IMG/VR virus record: IMGVR_UViG_3300044991_001606
Coordinates: 1 to 43,368 of that record
Source of the DNA: a virus
DNA: 43,368 nucleotides
Strand: one strand, 5' to 3'
The notes below the pieces were generated by a model. The model did not search any database, had not been told where the DNA came from, and saw nothing but the letters and a program-made list of their open reading frames with translations. Below, one piece after another: positions 1-7,758 of the stretch (the first letter of the stretch is position 1; each line of letters starts with the position of its first letter). The translations under genes were made by a program, and so were the position numbers.

Positions 1-765
1 GCCATGCTTGGCGTCGATAATGTTTCGACGGTTCCGCTGGAACTTTTCGGGGATAAATTCCAGCTTGCAACAGCCATCGGCAAGCTCCTGAACGCGGCCG
101 GCGACTGCGGCGACCTCGACAAAGCCGCGGAGGGAACCTTGAAATCCTTCACGTCGGGCGATCGAATGTTTTTTGATCGGAAGGGAATTTCGCCGGTAAC
201 GTGCGTCCCTACTGCCAGACTTATGCTGGCTTGCAACACGCTCCCGAGATTTTCGGACAGGACCGACGGCGTTTGGCGGCGAATGCTCATGATACCGTGG
301 GGCGTTTGGATTACCGAAGAGAAGCGAATCAAGGGTATGGACAAAGTGGAGTATTGGAACCGGAGCGGCGAGCTTCCCGGTATCTTCAATTGGGCACTCG
401 AAGGACTCGCTCGACTCCGGCGGCAAGGCGGGTTTACTGAGTCGGAAACGATGCGAGAAGCAATCGAGGAACACAAAAACGAAGCCAACCCAACAAGATT
501 CTTCCTTCAACAAAACGTCGAAGAGAACGCCGACGGCATCATTCGGTCTTCGGAAGTCTACAAAATCTACAAAAAATGGACTGAGGAAAATGGATACCGG
601 CCACTTTCAGAGCGGCCGTTCGGCAAAGAAGTCAAACGAATCTTCAGAAAATCAGATCGAGTCCACCGCGGAACCCGTGAAGAACGCTACTGGGCCTATG
701 AAGGCATTCAATTCTCACAAGCCGAGATATGTGGCATGAAAACCGACGAATTAAAATTATTTTAG
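1..765 (+). CDS. P4/D5-type primase-helicase, C-terminal part (5' truncated)
   Basis: This is the C-terminal part of a phage/plasmid SF3 helicase-primase that unwinds DNA at the phage origin. The frame is open to the window edge, so the N-terminus and Walker A are missing. Visible are the family's post-Walker blocks: a segment reading GDRMFFDRKG, then PTARLMLACNTLPRFSDRTDGVWRRMLMIPW. The ACNTLP is sensor-1 (motif C) and the DGVWRR carries the arginine finger. About 100 further residues form the usual C-terminal winged-helix region. The ATG at 4 is internal to the conserved core, so it is not the true start. It differs in type from the prim-pol/SF1 replication set at 38212-41839, which is odd for a single phage. 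Confidence 0.85.
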   Translation, partial: AMLGVDNVSTVPLELFGDKFQLATAIGKLLNAAGDCGDLDKAAEGTLKSFTSGDRMFFDRKGISPVTCVPTARLMLACNTLPRFSDRTDGVWRRMLMIPWGVWITEEKRIKGMDKVEYWNRSGELPGIFNWALEGLARLRRQGGFTESETMREAIEEHKNEANPTRFFLQQNVEENADGIIRSSEVYKIYKKWTEENGYRPLSERPFGKEVKRIFRKSDRVHRGTREERYWAYEGIQFSQAEICGMKTDELKLF

Positions 766-832
766 GAAAAATGGAAATGAAAAATAATAATTTAATAATT
801 TACTCCCAAAATCTACCACCCTTAGGCTCTCC

Positions 833-985
833 GTGTCTCATGTGTCTTATGTGTCTCATGTCTACTAATGAGGCTATAGCGCAAATGGATACCACCCGGA
901 AGAATACATATATAGGGGGGAAATAACGGGGGGTATATACAGAAATAGAATCTATATACAGCAGGAGTGGAGGACATGAGACACA
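833..985. repeat. 9-nt tandem repeats plus inverted copy in an AT-rich gap
   Basis: The gap 766-1068 has no convincing gene. It contains three tandem 9-mers (gtgtctcat, gtgtcttat, gtgtctcat; 833-859) and an inverted fourth copy at 976-984. Together they form a perfect 13-bp inverted repeat, 850-862 with 973-985. Between them is AT-rich DNA with two tatatac motifs. An open frame here would encode a repetitive CLM tripeptide, which looks like an artefact. The position directly after an SF3 helicase would suit a replication origin or an operator; that role is inference. Confidence 0.55.
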
Positions 986-1068
986 AGGGACACACGATAC
1001 ACCGACCCATTTTAACATTCAAGCCTTGACCGCATCAGCCAACCGCAATTTGACCGCAGGAGCTAATC

Positions 1069-1605
1069 GTGGGCGTACTCTCAAAAATTCTCAACCGAAA
1101 TCAATCGACGGAAAATAAAAAAATATCGTTGCCAGAAAATTCGACGCCGGAAAATTCACCGGGAAATTCACGCGAAGAAAAAAAATCGACGCGACCAACA
1201 GAGCCATGCCCCAACCAACACCCTGGCCCAACGCCGCCATACGGTTTGCATCACTGGCTCGATTCTTATGGCCAGTGGCATTGCACGCAATGCGAGCCGC
1301 CGGCCACGCTAGGCATGGTGAGGGACGAAATGCTTATCGACCTCTCCGGACGCAATGGCGACGGCAAAAACGCATCGACAGGGACATTAGACACAAAAGA
1401 CAACAGCAGCGAACGAGAAGCCGAGGTCAAACAATGGAACCCGTCGCCCGGCTTTCGCATCATCTCGATTCGCCACCCCGACGGAACCCGCGAGTTCTCA
1501 CCTACAAGCACGCAGGCTGAGCGGGCCGCCGCCGTCGAATCCGATGAGTGGTTTGACCGCATTGACTCTCGGCTTGAAAAACAGCGTCAATCACAATCCG
1601 CATGA
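1069..1605 (+). CDS. Hypothetical protein with a short Cys/His motif
   Basis: The family is not recognised. It has 178 residues and starts at GTG 1069, chosen because an AGGAG Shine-Dalgarno lies at 1058-1062. The first 60 residues are low-complexity, rich in N, S, T, E and K. They are followed by a compact conserved-looking block HHWLDSYGQWHCTQCEPP that may bind zinc through the CTQC pair and nearby histidines. The rest is polar and lacks membrane segments. Its position between replication and the hydrolase gene gives no function. The coding assignment rests on the RBS and on the length of the open frame. Confidence 0.55.
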   Translation: MGVLSKILNRNQSTENKKISLPENSTPENSPGNSREEKKSTRPTEPCPNQHPGPTPPYGLHHWLDSYGQWHCTQCEPPATLGMVRDEMLIDLSGRNGDGKNASTGTLDTKDNSSEREAEVKQWNPSPGFRIISIRHPDGTREFSPTSTQAERAAAVESDEWFDRIDSRLEKQRQSQSA

Positions 1606-1645
1606 TATTACTAATCATTGTCATTGCAATTATGGAGATCAAGCA

Positions 1646-2056
1646 ATGAACGAAGGCACGCCGCTGAATTTTCCAAAAATAATTTTGGAAATCGAAAAAC
1701 ACCTATTCGTAAAAAATTATTTTATTCCCAAGGCTACAGGCCGGCGGCTAGATTTTTTGATCGATGCAGTCGCCAAGCGATTCAATGTTTCGTCCTACGT
1801 GGTCCGCGTTATTGCCGGCGATAAGTTGCGTCATTCTGGACCCGGGCCGAAGGACCGTGGGGCAAGGCGAGGTAGCCGAATAAAATTTCGTAAACCGGTC
1901 ATCTCGCCGGGCGAAATAATCATTCCGCAATCGCCACAAACCACGCGGGCTTATCGTTGCAGCGTTTGCGGGGTCGCTCTTGCCGTTATTCCCTGCCGAA
2001 AGTGCAAAGCCGATCGTGCCGCCGAAGCCCGCCAGCAAGCACAAAAGGTTGGCTAG
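1646..2056 (+). CDS. Small zinc-ribbon protein
   Basis: A predicted 136-residue protein. ATG 1646 is preferred over upstream in-frame starts because a GGAG-type site (tatggagatc) precedes it. The N-terminal half has a helical stretch (LDFLIDAVAKRFNVSSYVVRVIAGDK) that reads like a helix-turn-helix. The middle is basic. The C-terminus has two CxxC knuckles, CSVCG and CRKC about ten residues apart, forming a zinc ribbon. This layout suggests a small nucleic-acid-binding regulator, but no named family is recognised. It is the last gene before the hydrolase copy at 2193. Confidence 0.6.
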   Translation: MNEGTPLNFPKIILEIEKHLFVKNYFIPKATGRRLDFLIDAVAKRFNVSSYVVRVIAGDKLRHSGPGPKDRGARRGSRIKFRKPVISPGEIIIPQSPQTTRAYRCSVCGVALAVIPCRKCKADRAAEARQQAQKVG

Positions 2057-2192
2057 CCCAGTTGCCCGCTGGCCGTCGCGATACTTTTCGTTGGTTTGGA
2101 TTTTGCTGTTTGTCTAAGGGCACCAATATGCTTATCTATCTGTCATTCTTAACCGAGCGGCCGAATGGACATCGCCCCAGGACACTCCGAAG

Positions 2193-2933
2193 ATGGATTG
2201 CAAACTTGTCGTTGAGTACGCCGAAGCCCGCAGGAAAATCCGCGATGGGGATATTCTGCTGTTCCGGTCGAAAGGCTTCTTGTCGCAACTAATCCGCGTC
2301 GGCGGTCGATCGGAATACTCCCACGCCGCGATGGCCGGGTGGTGGAGCGACCGCCTCATGTGCGTCGAAATGACCGATAGCGGCGGCCAGGCACAATTAC
2401 TATCCAATCTCGTGGAGCGGATGCCGGGGGCCATCGACGTGTTTCGGGCCAATGCCACCCGCCGGAGGTTTTCCCGCGAAAAGGCCCTGGCCGCGATGGT
2501 GGCCATTACGGGCAAGCCCTACGGTAACTGGAATCTAATCAGGGCGGCGGCGATGCACGCGATCTTTTTCCGGTTCCTCGTCACGCCGGACACTGACGAC
2601 TCCGCAAACGGGAGCGTTCCGTTCTGTTCGCAGGCCGTGGCCCGTGCGTGCCGGGCCGGCGGCGTCGATCCCGTGCCAAATCTGGCCGACCGACTCACGG
2701 AGCCAGGCGACTTGGCCCGGTCGGCGTTTTTCGAGTACCGATTCACGCTGGGGACGCCGGGCGAGAAAAAACGAGACAACCCGAAGCCGCCGGGCATCTT
2801 TCGGCGACTTTGCAAGTGGGCCGCTGAGTGGCCAAGGATCGGAGATTGTGAAAGCGATGGCGGATGCGGAACGGTTGAAACAGATCAAAAAGGGCGTATG
2901 GCTTGCCCGGCAGTTTCGCCGAACCGGCGTTGA
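2193..2933 (+). CDS. Permuted NlpC/P60-like (YiiX/YebB-type) cysteine hydrolase
   Basis: This probably cleaves amide bonds in cell-wall peptides or lipid-linked substrates; as the only recognisable wall-hydrolase candidate it may be the endolysin. The order of key residues is that of the permuted papain-like group. DGDILLFRSKG opens the fold, His44 lies in EYSHAAMAG and Cys145 in FCSQAVARAC. There is no signal peptide. ATG 2193 has only a weak AGGA upstream, but the start fits the second copy at 43003, which begins a similar number of residues before the shared YAEARRKIRDGD. The last about 28 codons overlap the next gene in another frame, so the extreme C-terminus may be unimportant. Confidence 0.75.
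   Translation: MDCKLVVEYAEARRKIRDGDILLFRSKGFLSQLIRVGGRSEYSHAAMAGWWSDRLMCVEMTDSGGQAQLLSNLVERMPGAIDVFRANATRRRFSREKALAAMVAITGKPYGNWNLIRAAAMHAIFFRFLVTPDTDDSANGSVPFCSQAVARACRAGGVDPVPNLADRLTEPGDLARSAFFEYRFTLGTPGEKKRDNPKPPGIFRRLCKWAAEWPRIGDCESDGGCGTVETDQKGRMACPAVSPNRR
2219..2555 (+). repeat. Direct repeat, copy 1 (hydrolase 5' region)
   Basis: These 337 bp recur at 43032-43368 with about 14 substitutions, giving roughly 96% identity. All differences lie in the first 210 bp. From 2429 to 2555 the two copies are identical for exactly 127 bp, up to the last base of the window. Several differences fall at third codon positions, which suggests diverged homologous genes. Confidence 0.95.
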
Positions 2934-3039
2934 TTCGCCGCGAGCCAGGCAGGTTTCGCGTGAGATTATGGCAGACGTAACAACCAGAGAATGGATCGAG
3001 GCTGAGGCGGCACTCGATCGGGAGGAAGGGCGATTATGA
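2848..3039 (+). CDS. Small hypothetical protein
   Basis: About 60-63 residues, beginning at GTG 2848 (aaggatcggag upstream) or at ATG 2857. It is charged and helical (KQIKKGVWLARQFRRTG; TREWIEAEAALDREEG) with no Cys pairs or membrane segment. It overlaps the end of the hydrolase gene by about 86 bp in another frame, and its stop overlaps the next start as ATGA at 3036. That indicates translational coupling within the envelope/lysis operon. No family is recognised. Confidence 0.5.
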   Translation: MKAMADAERLKQIKKGVWLARQFRRTGVDSPRARQVSREIMADVTTREWIEAEAALDREEGRL

Positions 3040-3338
3040 GCGGCGGCCAAGATGAAGTATGGGTGGAACATAAAGACGCAATAGACCTGTTGGTCGCCGA
3101 AGTGCGAGAGCAGGCCAAAAGAAAAAAAGCTGAAACTACGGCTTGCCAGTATGAGCTTGTCGGAATGACAACCGAGCGAAACCGCTATCGTACTGCGGCA
3201 GAGTTGTGGGAAGGAAGATTCAACGCGGTAAGCGAATCGCAAATCGGGGCGTGGAACCGAGGATTTTTGTACGGCATGGTGTTTGGGGCGTTTTTGGCCG
3301 TTGTGTTGAGTATTTTCGGTTACGTCATAGCGGTGTGA
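3036..3338 (+). CDS. Single-helix C-terminal membrane protein (holin/spanin-like candidate)
   Basis: A 100-residue protein with an 80-residue hydrophilic, charged N-terminal part and one hydrophobic helix at the end (GFLYGMVFGAFLAVVLSIFG). It has no signal peptide or lipobox. The start overlaps the previous stop (ATGA). A soluble domain plus C-terminal anchor, next to a wall-hydrolase-like gene, makes it a candidate lysis accessory. Sequence alone cannot separate a holin, an inner spanin or an unrelated tail-anchored protein. Confidence 0.6.
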   Translation: MSGGQDEVWVEHKDAIDLLVAEVREQAKRKKAETTACQYELVGMTTERNRYRTAAELWEGRFNAVSESQIGAWNRGFLYGMVFGAFLAVVLSIFGYVIAV

Positions 3339-3386
3339 TCAACTGAGTGTTTTGGAAAATTATTATTCCAGTCTGGAGGAAATTCG

Positions 3387-4931
3387 ATGCGAGAAGCGAT
3401 GCGAGAAAAACGATGCCGAGTGATCGTTGTGCAGCTTTGGCAAGCGGCCTTAGCATTCGTCGCTGCGATCGCCATTATGTGGTACGCGGCTTCCACCGTT
3501 TGCGGTGCCGAGGCCGATCAGCCGCCTACGTTGATGGCATTCTCTGCGACCTGGTGCGGGCCGTGCCGGTCAATGGAACCGGTGGTGGACCAGCTTGGCC
3601 GCGATGGTTATGTCGTGCAAAAAGTGGACATCGACCAAAACGGCCAGCTTGCCGCGAAATTCGGCGTCCAGGCTGTGCCGACGTTTATTGTCGTGGAGCG
3701 AGGCGTCGAGGTGGATCGGGTCACCGGCTCCACGACAATCGAACGATTGAAAATGAAGCTGCGGCAAAAATCCGGCGACGAACAGCCGAGAGAATCTTTT
3801 CGAGAGAAGTTGAAGTCGCGTGGAAATGCGAAGTCAAAGCCTAGCGAAAAGCCAAAAGCCGAGCGGCAGCCGTCACCCGCGTGGCGCTACGAAAATCCCG
3901 TGGGCCACCGTGCGGCTGTCGTTCGCATTTACTGCAAAGACACCGAGCGTGTAAGCTCGATCGGTTCCGGCACCCTGGTACGCTGGGGCGCAAAGAGGAT
4001 CGTGGTATTGACCGCGAACCACGTCATCAAAGACGCCAAGTCGATTATCGTCGAACTTTTCAATAAGAAGACCTATCGGGCCAAGGTTCTTAAATTCGAT
4101 GCAACGTGGGACTGTGCCGTATTGGAACTCACCGGCCTGCCTGCGGGCGTCGAATGCGTGAATCTTGAGCTTGGCGACCCGGCCATGCAGCAGGAAGGCA
4201 ACCGTCTCGAATCGTGCGGCTATGGACCCGATGGCAAACTTGCGGCCAATAGCGGCTTGTTTCTCGGCTACAAGCGTTCGACGGCCACGCCCAACGGCCC
4301 GGACGATTGGTTCGAGATTTCCGGCCATGCCCGACAAGGAGACTCGGGAGGCGGCGTATTCAACGCCAAGGGCAATCTTGTCGGCGTGCTCTGGGGCACA
4401 GACGGCAAAGTGGTAGTCGGCGTCCAGGCAGGCCGGATTCACGTTTTGCTCGATTCTGCCATTGAACAGCGGGCGTACTGGCCGCTGAATCGTGCGGCTA
4501 CGGTGGACCCAAGCCACTACACCGCTCTGCAATTTATGCAACGGAACCCTACGCCCGCGAAACCGCTAATGCCCATCGAGGACTTGCCAGCCTACAACAG
4601 CGGCGGCGGAACGTGCGGGCCGAATGGTTGTCCTCTGCCCGGCCCGGCGGCAGAAACCATCGACGAAACTGCCGCCTCCAAAAAACCGTTGCTTCCGTGG
4701 CGTGGCGATACCCAGGCCCGCGACGATTCGCAGGACGCACGGATTGAAGCCTTGATTCGCTTGGGCGAGCAAAAGGCCCGCGAACCCGCCGCGCAGCCGC
4801 CTGAGCGTGGCGTAGTGGTGGAAGTCGGCCCGCCCGCGAAGAAAGAGCCGTCGCCCGTCGGCGTGGTGCTTTGCCTCCTGGCCGCCGTGGTCGCCGGGTT
4901 TGTGTTTTTCTACGGCGTCCAAAAGAAATAA
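3387..4931 (+). CDS. Membrane-anchored thioredoxin-trypsin fusion protein
   Basis: A 514-residue predicted envelope protein. In order it has: a hydrophobic signal/anchor (about 14-37); a thioredoxin fold with the redox motif WCGPC (Cys57, Cys60) and the cis-proline loop VPTF (Pro98); a Lys/Ser/Pro linker (about 125-165); a trypsin-like domain with His212 (TANHVI), Asp242 (WDCAVLEL) and Ser320 (QGDSGGG); a Pro/Gly-rich region; and a C-terminal helix (about 492-510). The complete triad and CxxC suggest both domains are active outside the cytoplasm. ATG 3387 has a strong GGAGG site. Thioredoxins and proteases occur singly in phages, but I know of no described phage protein with this architecture. 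Its role (envelope remodelling, lysis, exclusion, host-protein processing) is unknown. Confidence 0.85.
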   Translation: MREAMREKRCRVIVVQLWQAALAFVAAIAIMWYAASTVCGAEADQPPTLMAFSATWCGPCRSMEPVVDQLGRDGYVVQKVDIDQNGQLAAKFGVQAVPTFIVVERGVEVDRVTGSTTIERLKMKLRQKSGDEQPRESFREKLKSRGNAKSKPSEKPKAERQPSPAWRYENPVGHRAAVVRIYCKDTERVSSIGSGTLVRWGAKRIVVLTANHVIKDAKSIIVELFNKKTYRAKVLKFDATWDCAVLELTGLPAGVECVNLELGDPAMQQEGNRLESCGYGPDGKLAANSGLFLGYKRSTATPNGPDDWFEISGHARQGDSGGGVFNAKGNLVGVLWGTDGKVVVGVQAGRIHVLLDSAIEQRAYWPLNRAATVDPSHYTALQFMQRNPTPAKPLMPIEDLPAYNSGGGTCGPNGCPLPGPAAETIDETAASKKPLLPWRGDTQARDDSQDARIEALIRLGEQKAREPAAQPPERGVVVEVGPPAKKEPSPVGVVLCLLAAVVAGFVFFYGVQKK

Positions 4932-4970
4932 TTTTCACACGCAACCACTCTCAGAAAAGGATACGCAAGC

Positions 4971-5381
4971 ATGAACGAACTTTTGGTATGGCAGTACATT
5001 GGCATTTTCTTCGCGGCACTCGCTGCCGTTACGCTGTTTCTGTACGGCTGGGGTCGCCGGGAGGAACGCCGCGAAAAGGCGGGCGAGTTGGCCGTCACAA
5101 TGAATGAATGGGGTTTTGAGCACCTCGCCAAGCTGCTTAGAGCCTATTCGATCGGCAACTATCTCGGCAAAAACTCCGTGACCCGCACTGTACATGAGAT
5201 GATCGACGAACTGAAAACCGATGGCGGCCTGCGGGCGATGCTCAAAAAGATCGGGTGGAAGGTCGTTGAAGGCGTTTTTCTGAAAAATGCAGACGACCGG
5301 ACTCGACTACAGACGCTTCTGACAGCCTCGACCACCATCGCCCAGGCAACCGGCGTAACGCCGCCAGCCCCGACGTTGTAG
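4971..5381 (+). CDS. N-terminally anchored membrane protein
   Basis: A predicted 136-residue protein with one N-terminal transmembrane helix (WQYIGIFFAALAAVTLFLYG), a basic stop-transfer patch (RREERREK) and a helical soluble domain of about 100 residues. That orientation puts the soluble part in the cytoplasm under the positive-inside rule. An AAAGGA site precedes ATG 4971. It lies 39 bp after the thioredoxin-trypsin gene and is likely in the same transcript. No family is recognised; a holin or lysis-timing role is possible by neighbourhood only. Confidence 0.65.
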   Translation: MNELLVWQYIGIFFAALAAVTLFLYGWGRREERREKAGELAVTMNEWGFEHLAKLLRAYSIGNYLGKNSVTRTVHEMIDELKTDGGLRAMLKKIGWKVVEGVFLKNADDRTRLQTLLTASTTIAQATGVTPPAPTL

Positions 5382-5460
5382 CTCGAATCCATGTCGTGGT
5401 CGGCGAGCGGTGAAGGGAATCATCGCACGCCGGCCATTATTCGGTTTGTGGAGGTACATA

Positions 5461-5649
5461 GTGGCCATGCTTGCGGAACTTGCCGGATTGCCAGAAACAG
5501 TGAAGGCCCTGGCGGCGGCAAAGCCCATCATCCAGGAAGGCAAACACGCTGCACTGGATGGCAAGCTGGCTAGGATCATTGCAATGGTTGTTGCAGAACA
5601 CGCGGCGGAAAGAGAAAGAGCCGGAGAAGCATGGCCCCAGCAAAAGTAA
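5461..5649 (+). CDS. Small hypothetical helical protein
   Basis: A predicted 62-residue protein. GTG 5461 is chosen because GGAGG at 5450-5454 is well spaced; ATG 5467 is the alternative. It is amphipathic and Ala-rich (LAELAGLPETVKALAAAKP), ends in a charged tail and has no clear membrane segment or motif. Its 3' end overlaps the next gene by 19 bp. Coupling suggests the two act together, but the function is unknown. Confidence 0.5.
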   Translation: MAMLAELAGLPETVKALAAAKPIIQEGKHAALDGKLARIIAMVVAEHAAERERAGEAWPQQK

Positions 5650-5963
5650 ATGACGACGGCGGGAGTGTGTCGGTTCCCTTAGATGAACACACAAAAGCCA
5701 TTGCCGAAGCAGCCGCACGCGAGGCCGTCCGCGAGCACATGGCAACGTGTCCGATCATGAGTGAGTTTCGCACGATGCACGCTGACTTCTATGGCCCGCC
5801 AGGTGAGAAGAGCGAGCATCCAGGGACGATGGGCGAAGTGCAATCCTTGAAAGAGTGGCGAGGCGCGGTGACGGGTCATCTTGTGCGATTGTGGGCGGCG
5901 GCGGTGGTGATAGCCGGGGCACTCATCGGACCGCTTTGGGCATGGGCCAACTCGAAACAGTAA
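5631..5963 (+). CDS. C-terminally anchored small membrane protein (XhlA-like holin candidate)
   Basis: A predicted 110-residue protein: a charged soluble region, a short linker with QSLKEWRGAVTGHLVRL, and a single C-terminal helix (WAAAVVIAGALIGPLWAWA). The layout resembles XhlA-type haemolysin/holin accessory proteins, although no diagnostic motif is present. ATG 5631 follows a GGAG site. With the hydrolase and the other one-helix proteins it rounds off a block that looks like an envelope/lysis module. Confidence 0.6.
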   Translation: MAPAKVNDDGGSVSVPLDEHTKAIAEAAAREAVREHMATCPIMSEFRTMHADFYGPPGEKSEHPGTMGEVQSLKEWRGAVTGHLVRLWAAAVVIAGALIGPLWAWANSKQ

Positions 5964-5990
5964 CAACTCACGGAACGCGAGGAAACCACG

Positions 5991-6443
5991 ATGGACTATC
6001 CAAAACTTGTAACGATTCTCGAACAACCCACGTATGCCGGGCTTTCCGACAATGGCGCCCTTGCTGCGGTAAATGCGAAGACCGTCGCACAGACCTACAG
6101 TCGATTTGGCTCGCTGCGGACGTTGGCCGCTTTGCTGACGCCGGAGGAATACGCGGCGGTAAAAGCAACCATTGAAGCAGCGGCAACGCAAAACGTGATG
6201 GTGTCCGACATGCTCACGTTTCTCAAACTCCCTGGCGATGAGGCGGGCAACGGCGGCGGGATTGATCTGGGCAATGCGTCGGTGCGGGCGATGCTCGATT
6301 CGCTCTGTGCCCTAGAAGTCGCCGCGAAAATCAAGAGCTACGCCGAAACGCTCATCAGCCTAGCCGAATTTGAAGAGCTTGACGAAGTCGGCCTCGGCCA
6401 CATTCAATCCGCTCGACAAATGATCGAGGAGAAAAATCAATAA
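5991..6443 (+). CDS. Hypothetical protein upstream of the fibre genes
   Basis: A predicted 150-residue, mostly helical, acidic protein (for example LTPEEYAAVKATIEAAA and ALEVAAKIKSYAETLI) with no membrane segment. A GAGGAAA site precedes ATG 5991. Its stop overlaps the next gene as TAATG, coupling it to the structural protein at 6443. A virion-associated or chaperone role is possible from context, but I recognise no family. Confidence 0.6.
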   Translation: MDYPKLVTILEQPTYAGLSDNGALAAVNAKTVAQTYSRFGSLRTLAALLTPEEYAAVKATIEAAATQNVMVSDMLTFLKLPGDEAGNGGGIDLGNASVRAMLDSLCALEVAAKIKSYAETLISLAEFEELDEVGLGHIQSARQMIEEKNQ

Positions 6444-6964
6444 TGGCAACGCAAAACGTAGACCTAATCGCCGGGACGAAAATCACGCTCGGCACGAACA
6501 GCGACACTTACTTGCTGACGATGAAAAACTTAGGGGCGGTCTATCAGCAGTCGGCGAAGATCGACTTCGGAGCAAACTGGGCAAGCCTCTACAACGTGAT
6601 TCTTTCCAACAAGTTCGGCTCAGCCCCAACTGCAGGGCTGACAATGGACCTTTGGATTGGTTATTCCGATTCAGGAACGGCAGCCACCAACAACTGGGCG
6701 AGTTGCACGGGTGCCGATGCTGCCTACACGGGCTTGAACACAGACCCCGCCGCGTCGGTGTTGCGACTCGACCGCATTGGCAGCATGAAATTGAGCAACC
6801 ACGTCGGGCCACAGACCGGCATCGTAGGCAGCTTCACGCCACGTGCCCGCTACGGATACCTCGTGTGGCTCAATGGCAGCGGCCAAACGACAACGAACGT
6901 GGATGCCGACCATCAGATTCAGCTCTGGCCGGTCTTGGATCGGATCGAGGCCGCAGTAGCATGA
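6443..6964 (+). CDS. Putative virion surface/fibre protein
   Basis: A predicted 173-residue beta-rich protein, high in Gly, Thr, Asn and aromatics and poor in Lys, typical of phage fibre or appendage domains. No named domain is recognised. It is coupled on both sides, TAATG with the preceding gene and ATGA with the LamG-like gene. It is likely part of a receptor-binding or virion-decoration unit with 6961-9728. Confidence 0.55.
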   Translation: MATQNVDLIAGTKITLGTNSDTYLLTMKNLGAVYQQSAKIDFGANWASLYNVILSNKFGSAPTAGLTMDLWIGYSDSGTAATNNWASCTGADAAYTGLNTDPAASVLRLDRIGSMKLSNHVGPQTGIVGSFTPRARYGYLVWLNGSGQTTTNVDADHQIQLWPVLDRIEAAVA

Positions 6965-7755
6965 GTAGCATGATGCGACAACTTCGAGAGCGACCACCCG
7001 AGTTTTCACTCAACCAAAGCCATTCTCTGGCCCGTGGGTTGGTATTCGCCGGGCTGGGTCGAGAGTATGGCAGTGCGTTCTACCACGATTCATCCGTGGC
7101 AAAGAATCACGGCACTCTCACCAACATGACCCCGGCGACCGACTGGGTATGGGATGCTGAACTGCGAAGGTTTTGCGCAAAGTATCTGGCAGCAAGTAGC
7201 CAGTACGTTCGAGCGGTTCGCCCTGACCTATCGAACGGTTTTACAATTGCGCACTGGTATTGGAATTCTTCTAACCCCTCCAATTATGGAACCTTTGGCG
7301 TAGGGGTGGCAGAGTCTTCAACTGCTTACGATATGATGCTGAATTTCAATACCGTATACCCAAGATTTACGTTTTTTGACTCCGCTAATAGTGCTACCGC
7401 CATTCAAAGTGCGGTGGCGTATCCAACTGAAAAGTGGCAACACCATGCCACTACCTGGAATGGGAGCAACACGATTGCATTCTACGTCAACGGGTTATCT
7501 GTCGGGACATCATCAAAAGCGAGTTTGAGGGTGACAGCAAACTCAGAGTTGCTGATCGGGTTTGTCCGCATCGCGTCTACGGGCAAAATTGCCGACCCGT
7601 GTGTCTGGAATCGTGCCCTTTCAGAATCAGAAATCCAGCAGCTTGCCGGTCCGTCCAACGTGATGCTTTCCGGCTTGATCGTGCCGCCGCGTCGAAGGGT
7701 ATTCGCGGGCTATTCTTTCAATCGTCGTCGTCGCCTAATTTGTTGTGAGGGATGA
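6961..7755 (+). CDS. LamG/concanavalin-like lectin domain protein (adhesin)
   Basis: A 264-residue protein with a jelly-roll lectin signature of the LamG-like superfamily. It shows FTIAHWYW, then W-N-G-S with IAFYVNGLSVG, and ends in the typical closing strand DPCVWNRALSESEIQQLAG (residues about 90-235). Such domains bind glycans or proteins on the host surface. A short basic Arg-rich tail follows. ATG 6961 overlaps the upstream stop. It probably forms an adhesin tip or head decoration together with its neighbours; carbohydrate binding is a family-based inference. Confidence 0.75.
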   Translation: MSSMMRQLRERPPEFSLNQSHSLARGLVFAGLGREYGSAFYHDSSVAKNHGTLTNMTPATDWVWDAELRRFCAKYLAASSQYVRAVRPDLSNGFTIAHWYWNSSNPSNYGTFGVGVAESSTAYDMMLNFNTVYPRFTFFDSANSATAIQSAVAYPTEKWQHHATTWNGSNTIAFYVNGLSVGTSSKASLRVTANSELLIGFVRIASTGKIADPCVWNRALSESEIQQLAGPSNVMLSGLIVPPRRRVFAGYSFNRRRRLICCEG

Positions 7756-7758
7756 ATC

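Noticed and set aside
729-926. Small gene encoding a CLM-repeat peptide
   Set aside because: The frame simply reads through the 9-nt DNA repeats; no RBS and improbable composition.
3873-4541. A 222-codon minus-strand frame under the trypsin domain
   Set aside because: Mirror frame of the catalytic protease domain; no independent evidence.
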